The notes under the pieces are model-generated. The model ran no database searches and had not been told where the DNA came from. It saw only the letters and a list, made by a program, of their open reading frames with translations. Made by a program: the position numbers and the translations under genes. Below are positions 8,317 through 17,280 of a stretch of DNA of 64,000 bases, one piece after another. The stretch is from Adhaeribacter aquaticus DSM 16391 (GTDB lineage Bacteria > Bacteroidota > Bacteroidia > Cytophagales > Hymenobacteraceae), in contig NZ_KI421517.1 of NCBI RefSeq assembly GCF_000473365.1, positions 765,363 through 829,362 of the forward strand, read 5' to 3'. Position 1 is the first letter of the stretch. Each line of letters opens with the position of its first letter.

Positions 8317-8628
8317 AACTAAAGTTGCTTAAGCTGGAATAGTAAGAGACTGTTCTCTACCCAATATTACGAAATCCTAAGCTTTTCACTATAATTTTTT
8401 CAGATTTCAGCACCATTTAACCCTGCTATTTACCATATATCCAGGCATGCAACCTCGCTGTTTGTATAAAAGTAAAACTAATCAAGCTTTTGCCTGTTTA
8501 ATCCTATAGAATTGTGAAGGTTATCAGCAGTTTAAATTACTCATAGACGTTTGCGCTGCTGCCTGCTTACCTACAATTCTGGGTACGTACCGGGTCTTTT
8601 TTCCAGAAGAGGCTAAAAACTAAAAACT
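8317..8628. other. Divergent intergenic region
   Basis: About 310 bp between the minus-strand TMEM220-like gene and the plus-strand dehydrogenase gene. It must hold both promoters, but I find no convincing TAnnTTTG element, repeat or RNA. Confidence 0.5.
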
Positions 8629-10104
8629 ATGAAAAAAAATTATCTAAAAGCTTACACCTGTTTAGTTTTGCTTGCAGGCAGCTTACTATTGAGTAGCTGC
8701 TGGAAGCTTCGCGGGCACTATGGCGGTCCAAAATCTTTTGAACCGGTGCCCCGCTCCATTCAACCTGCCGATATCGCTTTACCTGCCGGATACAAAATTG
8801 AAGCCATAGCCCAAGGTCTCAATTACCCCACTGCCATTACCTTTGATGACAGCGGCAATATTTATGTAACGGAAGCTGGTTATGCCTACGGTGAAATCTG
8901 GACTCAGGCCCGTCTCTTGCGTATAGAACCAGATGGAAAAACCACTCAGGTCGCCGAAGGAGGTAAAAATGGTCCCTGGTCGGGCTTATCCTTTTATCAG
9001 GGAAATTTTTATGTATCAGAAGGAGGCACGTTAGAAAAAGGCCGCATTCTACGCATAACACCTAATGGTGCTATTACGCCTGTTATTCAGGATTTACCAA
9101 CGGGTGGTGACCATTTTACCACCGGCCCTGTTATTGGCCCTGATGGAAATATATATTTTGGTTTAGGAACCTATACCAACTCCGGGGTAGTGGGCCTAGA
9201 TAATTACCGCTACGGCTGGTTGAAACGAAACCCGCAGCTACACGATATCCCGTGCCGGGACATTACGTTAGCCGGGCAAAATTTTATAACGGACAACCCT
9301 TTAACTCCTGACCCTAAAGATAAAGCCACTACCGGTGCTTATGTTCCGTTTGGCACACCCACCACCTCTGGTCAGGTTATAAAGGGCAGTTTACCTTGTT
9401 CCGGCGCTATCTTAAGAATGCCGGTAACGGGCGGAAATCTGGAATTAGTTGCCTGGGGGTTGCGTAATCCGTTTGGACTGGCTTTCGCGCCTAATAATAC
9501 TTTATATGTAACCGATAATGCTTACGATGTGCGTGGCAGCCGGCCTATCTACGGAGCGGGTGATGTACTATGGGCAATCAATCAGGGACCTACCTGGTAT
9601 GGTTGGCCCGATTACTCGGAAGGCAAACCCCTAAATACTTCAGATTACGAAACAAATAAACAGGACCCTCGGTTTGTTTTGGCAAACCACCCGAATAAAC
9701 CTCCTAAACCAGCAGCCATTCTGGGTGTACATTCTTCGGCAAACAGTTTAGACTTTTCCAGAAATACAGCTTTCGGCCATGTAGGTGAAGCTTTTATTGC
9801 TGAGTTTGGTGATCAGGCACCAGAAGTTGGGCGAATTTATGGCCCGGTTGGTTATAAAGTAGTTCGGGTAAATACCAGTAATGGCGTGGTAGAGGATTTT
9901 GCAGTTAATAAAGGTCGCACCAACGGACCGGCTTCGATGCACAAAAGTGGCGGTTTGGAACGTCCTATTGCAGCGCGTTTTGATCCCAAAGGCGAAGCGC
10001 TTTATGTAGTGGATTTTGGGGTAATGCCCATTACCGAACAAGGCGAAGCTCCTAAACAAAAAACTGGTGTTGTATGGAAAATCACAAAGGAGGCTACCCG
10101 ATGA
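8629..10104 (+). CDS. PQQ-type sugar dehydrogenase-like beta-propeller lipoprotein
   Basis: The 491-residue protein begins with a lipoprotein signal (lipobox LSSC, Cys24). The rest is a six-bladed glucose/sorbosone dehydrogenase-type propeller, seen in LNYPTAITFDDSGNIYVTEAG, GPWSGLSFYQGNFYVSEGG, GLRNPFGLAFAPNNTLYVTDN and ERPIAARFDPKGEALYVVDFG. Such proteins oxidise sugars or alcohols using PQQ or simply act as binding propellers. Its TGA overlaps the ATG of the downstream cytochrome c lipoprotein (ATGA), so the two are translationally coupled and the cytochrome is the natural electron acceptor. I cannot confirm PQQ ligands from sequence alone. Confidence 0.85.
   Translation: MKKNYLKAYTCLVLLAGSLLLSSCWKLRGHYGGPKSFEPVPRSIQPADIALPAGYKIEAIAQGLNYPTAITFDDSGNIYVTEAGYAYGEIWTQARLLRIEPDGKTTQVAEGGKNGPWSGLSFYQGNFYVSEGGTLEKGRILRITPNGAITPVIQDLPTGGDHFTTGPVIGPDGNIYFGLGTYTNSGVVGLDNYRYGWLKRNPQLHDIPCRDITLAGQNFITDNPLTPDPKDKATTGAYVPFGTPTTSGQVIKGSLPCSGAILRMPVTGGNLELVAWGLRNPFGLAFAPNNTLYVTDNAYDVRGSRPIYGAGDVLWAINQGPTWYGWPDYSEGKPLNTSDYETNKQDPRFVLANHPNKPPKPAAILGVHSSANSLDFSRNTAFGHVGEAFIAEFGDQAPEVGRIYGPVGYKVVRVNTSNGVVEDFAVNKGRTNGPASMHKSGGLERPIAARFDPKGEALYVVDFGVMPITEQGEAPKQKTGVVWKITKEATR
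10086..10093 (+). promoter_or_regulatory. Strong Shine-Dalgarno sequence of the coupled cytochrome gene
   Basis: AAAGGAGG lies 7 nt before the ATG at 10101, inside the end of the upstream coding frame. Bacteroidota genes rarely carry such strong sites, and it decides the 10101 start over an in-frame ATG at 10074. Confidence 0.7.
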
Positions 10105-10490
10105 AAAAAACAGTATTTAATTTAGCTAATGGTTTATTATTGGGCAGCTTAATTCTATTAACTAATTGTGGTTCAGCCCGCAGAAGCGAACCTTTACATG
10201 GTCCGCTTACCATGAATGAGCAAGTAAAAAGAGGCCAGGTAGTGTTTATGGAAAACTGCCATAAATGTCACCCGGGTGGCGAAGCCGGTGCCGGCCCCTC
10301 CATTAACAATGTGCCTCTAACCAGTTGGATGCTAAAAGCAAGGGTAAGGAGCCGGGCCTTTTTCTTTGGAATAGGCCGCATGCCTTCTTTCAAGAAACAC
10401 GAAATATCAAGGGAAGAGCTAAATGATTTGGTGCGGTATATTAAAGTCCTGAAAAAACACGATGAGGATGCCGCTACTGCTGCCCGGTAA
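10101..10490 (+). CDS. Cytochrome c lipoprotein, class I type
   Basis: This 129-residue protein has a lipoprotein leader with lipobox LTNC (Cys23) and one haem-c site, CHKCH at residues 53-57, with Met94 in GRMPSF as the probable distal ligand. The conserved layout (GQVVFMENCHKCHPGG, then GIGRMPSF, then LNDLVRYIKVL) is that of small monohaem cytochromes. It is anchored in the periplasm-facing membrane and probably accepts electrons from the overlapping dehydrogenase. The upstream in-frame ATG at 10074 would add nine residues before the signal peptide and lacks a ribosome site, so it is not used here. Confidence 0.92.
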   Translation: MKKTVFNLANGLLLGSLILLTNCGSARRSEPLHGPLTMNEQVKRGQVVFMENCHKCHPGGEAGAGPSINNVPLTSWMLKARVRSRAFFFGIGRMPSFKKHEISREELNDLVRYIKVLKKHDEDAATAAR

Positions 10491-10542
10491 TTTGTTATAT
10501 TAATCCTAAATCCAATTTAGCTTCTTGTTTCAACTAAAAATA

Positions 10543-10570
10543 AAGAGGCTGCTAGAAATAGCAGCCTCTT
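10543..10570. terminator. Perfect 12-bp hairpin with GAAA loop downstream of the cytochrome gene
   Basis: AAGAGGCTGCTA (10543-10554) and TAGCAGCCTCTT (10559-10570) pair perfectly around a GAAA tetraloop. On the plus strand no T-run follows; the T-rich tail (TTATTTTTAG) exists only on the minus strand. It most likely ends or protects the cytochrome mRNA 3' end. Confidence 0.65.
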
Positions 10571-11037
10571 ATGATGGTGTGGTGGATATTAAATTCTACG
10601 TTGAAAAATTACTAACTATTAAGGAGATTTCAAAAGTTATTTTAGATTAATTTTATCTAAAAATATAAATATTTAAAATATTTATTATTATCCACCAATT
10701 GTTGGAAAATTATCAACATTATAACTTTTTCCTTAACAACTTCTGAACAGCAAAATTATTACATTAGGCACTAGTAAAATATTAAGTATGCGCCTCATAG
10801 ATGCATTCATTTTCTCAGCTTTGCGATTCCGCAAATAAAATAATTGGTATACCTAGTAATACAACCAGATAGCTCAAAGTTATTGCCCCAGCATTAATTC
10901 CACCACCAGCAATTGTTTACTAATTCGTCATGGTTTTACTACCCACTGCTATAGTCTGGATTACTGAACCCATATCCTGTCAATTGAGTTTTTTAACTTT
11001 CCTTATTAGATTGTGCTTATTAACTAACTGGTATAAA
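10571..11037. other. AT-rich intergenic stretch
   Basis: About 470 bp between the 3' ends of the cytochrome gene (plus) and the MFS gene (minus). I find no open frame with recognisable content, no tRNA and no repeat. Its length is unusual for a region between convergent genes, so a small RNA or decayed gene cannot be excluded. Confidence 0.5.
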
Positions 11038-11040
11038 CAA

Positions 11041-11071
11041 AAAAGGCCGCCAATTATTAGCAGCCTTTCTG
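11041..11071 (-). terminator. Terminator of the MFS transporter gene
   Basis: AAAGGCCGC and GCAGCCTTT form a 9-bp stem with one mismatch around an AT loop, with a T-run (TTTTTTG) on the minus strand. Confidence 0.6.
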
Positions 11072-11132
11072 TATTAGAATATGTAGATTAATATTTATAA
11101 CTGAATCTATTGAATCTGGATAATTAGAAATA

Positions 11133-12368
11133 TTAATGAGCGGAAGAGGGCACGCCAGCCGTATTCTTTGAATTCCTTTGCCAGAAAAACAGAATAATAA
11201 ATAGTACTATTAAGATAGCTGGGAAAGCTATCATTTTTTGTAAGGTTTCCTGTCCTGTAGCTAGTTCTAGTGCATTGCCAGTAAGCCCCTGCGCCGTGTT
11301 TTCTGAACGGGAATTATCGATCCAGCTCCCAATAATTGGCTGAAAAATAGAAGAAGAAAACATACCGACTGCACCAATAATGGACATACCTAAAGCACTA
11401 CTCAAAGGCACCCGCTGTGCAACAGATCCTACCATTACCGGCCAGAAATAACCATAGCCAAGGGCAAAAATGATGGCGGCCACATAGGCAGTAGAACCAG
11501 TTACAGTACTAAACAAATAAATGCCAATTGCTGAAAGAATTGCACCTCCTAACAAAACTCCCGTTTGTCCAAGACTCGCCACAACAGGGCCGGCAAAGAA
11601 CCTTGCTACAGCCACTAACCCGGCAGTAAGTGCTAAAATCAGCATTGGATCTGCTCCGCTGCTACTCAAAATAATACCAACCCATTGCCCAGGACCAAAT
11701 TCAGTAATAGCAGTAAGAGCCATACATACAATCAGGAATATGTATAATGGACTTAACATCGCTTTTAAATTTTGACCAATTGAGGTTGCCCCTTCCACTT
11801 GTGGTTTTGGGAAAGCTTTGCCAAAAAACAAAAAGGCATAGGCAAGCGCTGGCACCAGGATAACCCACATCTGGGCTTGCCAGGAAAATCCTAAATCAGT
11901 CATAAATTTAGAGATAAGAGAACCTATTAAGATTCCTCCGGGAAACCACATGTGAAACCTATTTAGCATTTTATTTAGGGTAGTACCAGAATACATATCT
12001 GCAATCATAGGATTACAGGCAGCTTCTGTACAGCCATTAGCAATACCAATTAAAAGGGTCGAAATAAGCAATCCGGTGTATCCACCTGCATATATGGTTA
12101 ATAAAATCCCTAAAACGTGGGCTAAAAATGCAACGGTCATAATAATTTTAGGACCTACAGTATGATAAACTAATCCGCCAATTACCATGGAAATAGGGAA
12201 GCCTAAAAACCACATGGAATTAATAAATCCTAATTGCTCGGCCGAAAGGCCAAATTCATTGCCCAACTGGGGCAAAATACCTGCTCTGATAGAAAAAGTA
12301 AAACCTGTTGTGATTAGGGCAAAGCAACTCCCATAAAACAGAGCACTTTTATTAATGTTCTCGTTCAT
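11133..12368 (-). CDS. Major facilitator superfamily transporter
   Basis: The 411-residue protein has about twelve hydrophobic helices and the MFS-typical layout: short cytoplasmic N-terminus, first helix ALFYGSCFALITTGFTFSIRAG, loop GLVYHTVGPKIIMT between helices 2 and 3, a longer middle loop (FGKAFPKPQVEGATSIGQNLK, about residues 188-205), and GYGYFWPVMVGSVAQRVP in the second half. Its place beside sugar-oxidising genes suggests uptake of a sugar or sugar acid, but substrate cannot be read from the sequence. It lies 190 bp from the DUF1080 gene, which is on the same strand and upstream of it; a hairpin at 12501-12530 separates them. Confidence 0.87.
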   Translation of the reverse strand: MNENINKSALFYGSCFALITTGFTFSIRAGILPQLGNEFGLSAEQLGFINSMWFLGFPISMVIGGLVYHTVGPKIIMTVAFLAHVLGILLTIYAGGYTGLLISTLLIGIANGCTEAACNPMIADMYSGTTLNKMLNRFHMWFPGGILIGSLISKFMTDLGFSWQAQMWVILVPALAYAFLFFGKAFPKPQVEGATSIGQNLKAMLSPLYIFLIVCMALTAITEFGPGQWVGIILSSSGADPMLILALTAGLVAVARFFAGPVVASLGQTGVLLGGAILSAIGIYLFSTVTGSTAYVAAIIFALGYGYFWPVMVGSVAQRVPLSSALGMSIIGAVGMFSSSIFQPIIGSWIDNSRSENTAQGLTGNALELATGQETLQKMIAFPAILIVLFIILFFWQRNSKNTAGVPSSAH

Positions 12369-12500
12369 TAAGTTTAGTTATGTAAAGGTTTAGATGAATA
12401 ATGCTAGCTTATATTGGGTTCAAATAAATAAAAAATGGCCATTGCTCAAAATACTTGATTTATTTTTTGGCTACCAACTAATATTAAGCTCGGTTTAAAT

Positions 12501-12530
12501 AAAAGCAGGTTAGGTTCTTAATCTGCTTTT
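12501..12530 (-). terminator. Hairpin between the DUF1080 and MFS genes
   Basis: AAAAGCAGGTTA (12501-12512) pairs with TAATCTGCTTTT (12519-12530), with one G-T pair. On the minus strand it is followed by TTTTATTT, so it would end the DUF1080 transcript. Confidence 0.65.
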
Positions 12531-12560
12531 TATGTGGTAAATATTTATGTGGTAAATATT
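12531..12560. repeat. Two tandem 15-bp repeats after the DUF1080 stop codon
   Basis: TATGTGGTAAATATT occurs twice without a gap (12531-12545 and 12546-12560). The second copy overlaps the stop codon of the minus-strand gene (TAA at 12561-12559). A simple slippage duplication is the likeliest explanation. Confidence 0.85.
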
Positions 12561-13299
12561 AAAGAGGGCGGATTTTTATATTTTTAAACCAGACTTTATC
12601 CCCATGGTCTTGCAAAGCAATGTGTCCGGTTTTCATGCGGCCATAACCCGGCATAGCTGCAAATTTGCTTTCTTTTACCAACTGCTCCCACTCTGGGCTG
12701 CCCAATTGGTACTCCACTACTTTTTTCCCGTTTAGCCAATGTTCAACATGCCCGTTTTGTACCTTTAACCGGAAATTATTAAACTGACCTACTGGTTTTA
12801 CAGCCGGCTTAGATAGTGGAATTAAATCATAATTAGAACCTGCCTGCCGGTTACCATTTTTCCCCATTTTGGCATCCGGGTGCCGGTCGTTATCTAAAAC
12901 CTGTATTTCCGGTCCTGTTTCATAGGTATTTTTATATTTCGGGTCTTCCGAAACGTGAAACATAATACCACTGTTACCCCCTTCAGAAATTTTCCAGTCC
13001 AATACCAACTCAAAATTTTCGAATTGATTTTTAGTAATAATGTCGCCACCTCCTTTGCCTACGAGCGTGATGGCATCATCTTTTATTTGCCAGGCGTCAG
13101 CAACAACTTCCTTTCTAAACCCACGCCACTGGTCCATCGATTTCCCATCAAACAATAAAACCCATCCTACTTTTTGCTCACCAGGTGTTAACCTGTTATC
13201 GCTTGGGTTCTTTTGATTACCCGGTTTTCCCGTAATTTCGTATACTCCAGCAAAAGCTAAAACCAAAGCTATCAGAAGTTTTACTTTTTTAAGATTCAT
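12559..13299 (-). CDS. DUF1080 family protein (3-keto-disaccharide hydrolase-like)
   Basis: The 246-residue protein has an N-terminal hydrophobic segment (KVKLLIALVLAFAGVYEI) and then a jelly-roll domain of the DUF1080 type: GWVLLFDGKSMDQWRGF, DWKISEGGNSGIMFHVSE, ETGPEIQVLDNDRHPD and HIALQDHGDKVWFKNIKIRPL. Some members hydrolyse 3-keto-glycosides made by oxidoreductases, and Bacteroidota often group them with Gfo/Idh/MocA and TIM-barrel genes, as in this window. The protein is probably periplasmic. Substrate and activity here are inferred from family and context only. Confidence 0.9.
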   Translation of the reverse strand: MNLKKVKLLIALVLAFAGVYEITGKPGNQKNPSDNRLTPGEQKVGWVLLFDGKSMDQWRGFRKEVVADAWQIKDDAITLVGKGGGDIITKNQFENFELVLDWKISEGGNSGIMFHVSEDPKYKNTYETGPEIQVLDNDRHPDAKMGKNGNRQAGSNYDLIPLSKPAVKPVGQFNNFRLKVQNGHVEHWLNGKKVVEYQLGSPEWEQLVKESKFAAMPGYGRMKTGHIALQDHGDKVWFKNIKIRPL

Positions 13300-13685
13300 C
13301 TACCTGAACTTTTAAGGTTGATTTTTATAAAATGGGGTTGAAAATTGTCTAAAAATAATAATTTAAACTTAATTGCTACCAAAAGTTTTATTTTCCTTTA
13401 TTGAATTTTATCAACTTTCTACTTTTTTCAAACATTTGATTAAATAGCTAAATACTTTTAAACAGATAATCACATTGATTGATTAAATACTAAATTTTGA
13501 AGAATTTTTTAAATTTAAACCTGATTAAATATGCTTTAAAAAGGTAATTTATACCTTATTGTTGGCAAGAAAGGCTGTTGCAGAGGCGGTCTTATTTCGT
13601 AATTATTTTCTTATGCTTTACATTTATATCCTGAATTATAACGTTATATTATTAACCCACCAATAGCTAATTTTAAATAATACCA
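13300..13685. other. Divergent intergenic region between DUF1080 and the ThuA fusion gene
   Basis: About 385 bp, very AT-rich, between two divergently transcribed genes. It should hold both promoters. No clear TAnnTTTG, palindrome or RNA was found. Confidence 0.5.
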
Positions 13686-16600
13686 ATGAAAATAACTCGA
13701 TCTTCAAGGTTACTCGCCGGAAGTATTTTCACCTTGCTGGTACTAGCCTTGTTTAGTTTCAGCAAGATTCTGGAAAGACCAAAAATTCTTATCTTCAGCA
13801 AAACCAGCGGCTACCACCATGCCTCTATTGCTCAGGGTAACATTGCCCTATTGAAGTTGGCATCTGACAACGGCATGGATGCCGACACGACCACCAACTC
13901 CAATGCATTTACAGATGAAAATCTTAAAAAATATGCGGCTGTTTTGTTCCTTAGCACTACCGGCGATGTATTAAACAATTATCAGGAAGCTGCTTTTGAA
14001 CGTTACATCCAAGCCGGTGGGGGTTTTGTGGGTATCCACGCGGCTACCGATACCGAATACAACTGGGGTTGGTATGGCCGTTTGGTTGGTGCTTATTTTT
14101 TAAGCCATCCAAAAACGCAGCCTGCTACCTTACAGGTAATTGACCGAAAAAATATTGCCACCAAACATTTACCAAAAAAATGGACCCGCACCGACGAGTG
14201 GTACAACTTCAAAAATCTAAGTAATAAAACGAAAGTTATTATGAAAATAGATGAGAAGAGCTACGAAGGTGGTAAAAACGGTGATAACCATCCTATGTCG
14301 TGGTACCAGGAATTTGATGGTGGCCGGGCTTTCTATACAGCTTTGGGTCATACACCAGAATCTTTTACGGAGGCTAACTTCTTACAACATGTACTGGGTG
14401 GCATTAAATATGCGGTAGGCAAAAATGCTCCTTTAGATTACAGCAAAGCTAAGACGCAGCCTGTACCGGAAGCAGATCGTTTCATTAAAACTTCTTTAGC
14501 CGTAGGTGTATTTAACGAACCAACCGAAATGGCTATTTTACCTAACCTGGATGTTCTGATTGCCCAACGTCGCGGCGAACTGATGTTTTATGATTCTAAG
14601 AATCAATCGGTAAAACAGGTAGGATCTTTAAACGTTTATAATAAGACCAATACTCCTGGTGTAAACTCTGAAGAAGGTATCCTGGGTTTAGCGGCCGATC
14701 CTAACTTTAAAGAGAACAATTACATTTATGTTTTCTACAGCCCGCAGGACACCTCGGTCAACCGTTTATCCCGGTTTACCTTTAAAAACAACACCTTTGA
14801 TAAAAGCTCCGAAAAAATTATGCTGCAGTTTTATTCGCAACGCGAAATTTGCTGCCATACCGGAGGTTCCATCGCCTTTGGGCCAGAAGGTTACTTATAT
14901 TTATCTACCGGCGATAACTCTACCCCATTTGATGAACCTAACCAACGGTACGTATCTAATGGGTATGCTCCTTTAGATGATCGCCCGGGCCACTTACAAT
15001 ACGATGTGCGCCGCTCGTCTGGAAACACGAATGATTTAAGAGGAAAAATTCTACGTCTTAAAATAAACCCAGATGGCTCTTATTCAATCCCGGAAGGAAA
15101 CTTATTCCCGAAAGGCCTGGCCAAAACACGCCCGGAAATCTATACCATGGGTCACCGTAACCCTTACCGGATTACAGTAGACCAGAAAAATGGTTGGTTA
15201 TACTGGGGAGAAGTAGGACCAGATGCCCGTAATGATAGTATGACCACTCGTGGCCCACGGGGTTACGATGAAGTAAACCAGGCTAAAAAAGCAGGCCATT
15301 TTGGCTGGCCATATTTTATTGGCGATAACTATCCGTACCGCGAATTTGACTATGCAACCGGTAAACCGGGAGCTGCTTTTGATCCTAAAAAACCAATTAA
15401 TAACTCCCGTAACAACACTGGCTTAAGAGAATTACCACCAGTGGAGCCTGCTCTTATTTGGTATCCTTATGCGGAGTCCAGAGAATTTCCGGAAGTAGGT
15501 ACCGGTGGACGTAATGCTATGGCTGGGCCGGTTTATTATACCGACCTGTATCCGAAAGAAACTCGTTATCCAGACTATTATAACGGCAAGTTCTTTATTT
15601 ATGAATGGATTCGCGACTGGATTAAAGTAGTTAGTCTAACTCCGGAAGGCAACTATGATAAAATGGAGCCATTCTTACAGGAAGGCAATTTAGCCTCTCC
15701 AATTGATATGGAAGTTGGACCTGATGGCAGATTATATGTACTGGAATATGGTAAAGGCTGGTTTGCTAAAAACCCGGATGCTGCACTTTCCCGCATTGAT
15801 TACTTACCAGGTAACCGTCCGCCAAAAGTAGCTGATTTTAAAGTAGACAAGTTAAACGGCAATCTACCATTAACCATAAACGCCAGCGTTAAAGCAACTG
15901 ATCCGGAAAAAGATAACTTATCCTATATCTGGAACATTGGTGATACGAAGGTTGAAACCAAAGAACCCAATCTGAAACATACAATTTCTAAAGCCGGCAG
16001 CTACAAAGTAAGCGTGCAGGTACAGGATACGGAAAAAGCTTGGGCCAGAAGTACAGTAGTGGAGGTTTATGCTGGTAATGCACAGCCAGTAGTAAACATT
16101 AATGTACAAGGTAACCGAAGCTTCTTCTTCCCAGGCAAACCGGTAAACTACCAGGTAAAAGTTACCGACGAAGGTGCTAAAGTAGATATGAAGAACTTAT
16201 ATGTATCTACTGACTATATACAGGGCAGAGACATGGCCGCCGCTTCACAGGGGCACCAGGTTATTTCAGAGTCCATCCTGGGTAAAAATCTAATGATGGC
16301 ATCTGACTGCAAGGCTTGCCACAGTATCACTGAAAAGTCAATAGGTCCATCTTTTACTGCCGTAGCTAAAAAGTACCAGAAAGATACCCGTGCTCATGAA
16401 TATTTAGCTTCTAAAATTATTAATGGTGGTAGCGGGGTTTGGGGCGAGCACGTAATGCCAGCTCACTTAACCATGGACGAAGGTGATGCACGCTTGATTG
16501 TAACTTACGTATTGTCTTTAGCCAATGCTGAAAGCAACAAACCATCTTTACCAGCTAGTGGTAAAATTCAGCCGGTAATAAGCGAGCAGAAAAAAGAAAA

Positions 16601-17084
16601 TAATGTTTTCCGTTTACTGGCCACTTACACCGACAACGGTGGTGCCGGCATTAGTCCGCTGGCTGGTTCAAGCGCCGTTTACCTAAGAAGCAATGTAATG
16701 GATGTAAGCGACCTGAGAGAAGTTACCGGCTTTGCCCGTAAAGATTCATTAGGTGCCCGTTATTTAATTATGCCAACAGCTCCGGCTACTATTAAAGGTA
16801 CACAGTTAGATTTAACTGGCGTAAAAAGCATCGAATTAACCGGATTTGGTGCGTACCGTCCAGGATCTTACCAAGTAGAAGTACGTGCCGGCAAACCTGA
16901 TGGACCGGTAATAGGTAATGGCACTTTAAACTTTGCTGCTAACCGTGAAAAAGTAACTGCTAGTATTCCGTTACAGAAAACGACTGAAACCGGAAGTGCT
17001 CCGTTACAAGATGTATTTATACTAGTAAGGCCACAACAACCAGGTAGAGCCTTCCTCAAAACCATTACTTTTAATCCGGAATAG
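13686..17084 (+). CDS. Multidomain ThuA / sugar dehydrogenase / PKD / cytochrome c protein
   Basis: A 1,132-residue exported protein with five parts. After a signal segment (LLAGSIFTLLVLALFSF) come a ThuA domain (about 33-243: KILIFSKTSGYHHASI, GIHAATDTEYNWGWYGRLVG), a glucose/sorbosone dehydrogenase-type propeller (about 268-705: GILGLAADPNFKENNYIYVFY, GHRNPYRITVDQKNGWLYWGE), a PKD-type domain (about 710-795), a monohaem cytochrome c (CKACH at 875-879, probable Met924 ligand in VMPAH), and a CBM6-like C-terminal module (about 971-1132). The layout suggests oxidation of a bound sugar with intramolecular electron transfer to haem. ThuA enzymes act on 3-keto-trehalose-type compounds in other bacteria. 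The ATG at 13686 precedes the signal peptide. Confidence 0.9.
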   Translation: MKITRSSRLLAGSIFTLLVLALFSFSKILERPKILIFSKTSGYHHASIAQGNIALLKLASDNGMDADTTTNSNAFTDENLKKYAAVLFLSTTGDVLNNYQEAAFERYIQAGGGFVGIHAATDTEYNWGWYGRLVGAYFLSHPKTQPATLQVIDRKNIATKHLPKKWTRTDEWYNFKNLSNKTKVIMKIDEKSYEGGKNGDNHPMSWYQEFDGGRAFYTALGHTPESFTEANFLQHVLGGIKYAVGKNAPLDYSKAKTQPVPEADRFIKTSLAVGVFNEPTEMAILPNLDVLIAQRRGELMFYDSKNQSVKQVGSLNVYNKTNTPGVNSEEGILGLAADPNFKENNYIYVFYSPQDTSVNRLSRFTFKNNTFDKSSEKIMLQFYSQREICCHTGGSIAFGPEGYLYLSTGDNSTPFDEPNQRYVSNGYAPLDDRPGHLQYDVRRSSGNTNDLRGKILRLKINPDGSYSIPEGNLFPKGLAKTRPEIYTMGHRNPYRITVDQKNGWLYWGEVGPDARNDSMTTRGPRGYDEVNQAKKAGHFGWPYFIGDNYPYREFDYATGKPGAAFDPKKPINNSRNNTGLRELPPVEPALIWYPYAESREFPEVGTGGRNAMAGPVYYTDLYPKETRYPDYYNGKFFIYEWIRDWIKVVSLTPEGNYDKMEPFLQEGNLASPIDMEVGPDGRLYVLEYGKGWFAKNPDAALSRIDYLPGNRPPKVADFKVDKLNGNLPLTINASVKATDPEKDNLSYIWNIGDTKVETKEPNLKHTISKAGSYKVSVQVQDTEKAWARSTVVEVYAGNAQPVVNINVQGNRSFFFPGKPVNYQVKVTDEGAKVDMKNLYVSTDYIQGRDMAAASQGHQVISESILGKNLMMASDCKACHSITEKSIGPSFTAVAKKYQKDTRAHEYLASKIINGGSGVWGEHVMPAHLTMDEGDARLIVTYVLSLANAESNKPSLPASGKIQPVISEQKKENNVFRLLATYTDNGGAGISPLAGSSAVYLRSNVMDVSDLREVTGFARKDSLGARYLIMPTAPATIKGTQLDLTGVKSIELTGFGAYRPGSYQVEVRAGKPDGPVIGNGTLNFAANREKVTASIPLQKTTETGSAPLQDVFILVRPQQPGRAFLKTITFNPE

Positions 17085-17106
17085 AAAATCGGAAAATAAT
17101 AAAAAA

Positions 17107-17133
17107 AGCCGCTTTAGAAATCCTAAAGCGGCT
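17107..17133 (+). terminator. Strong terminator of the ThuA fusion gene
   Basis: AGCCGCTTTAG (17107-17117) pairs with CTAAAGCGGCT (17123-17133) around a 5-nt loop, flanked by A-run and T-run (TTTTTTT). It may work in both directions. Confidence 0.88.
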
Positions 17134-17280
17134 TTTTTTATTAAGCAAATTATCTTATTTATAATTCAAAGTTTTAAAATCAGCAGTTGCCCCTCTAATA
17201 CACCAGTAAAACCTTAATTTACTTTCCTCGGGAGAGGAATAATATCAAGGTAACCAACTTTAAGCTCCTCATTCCTGCCT

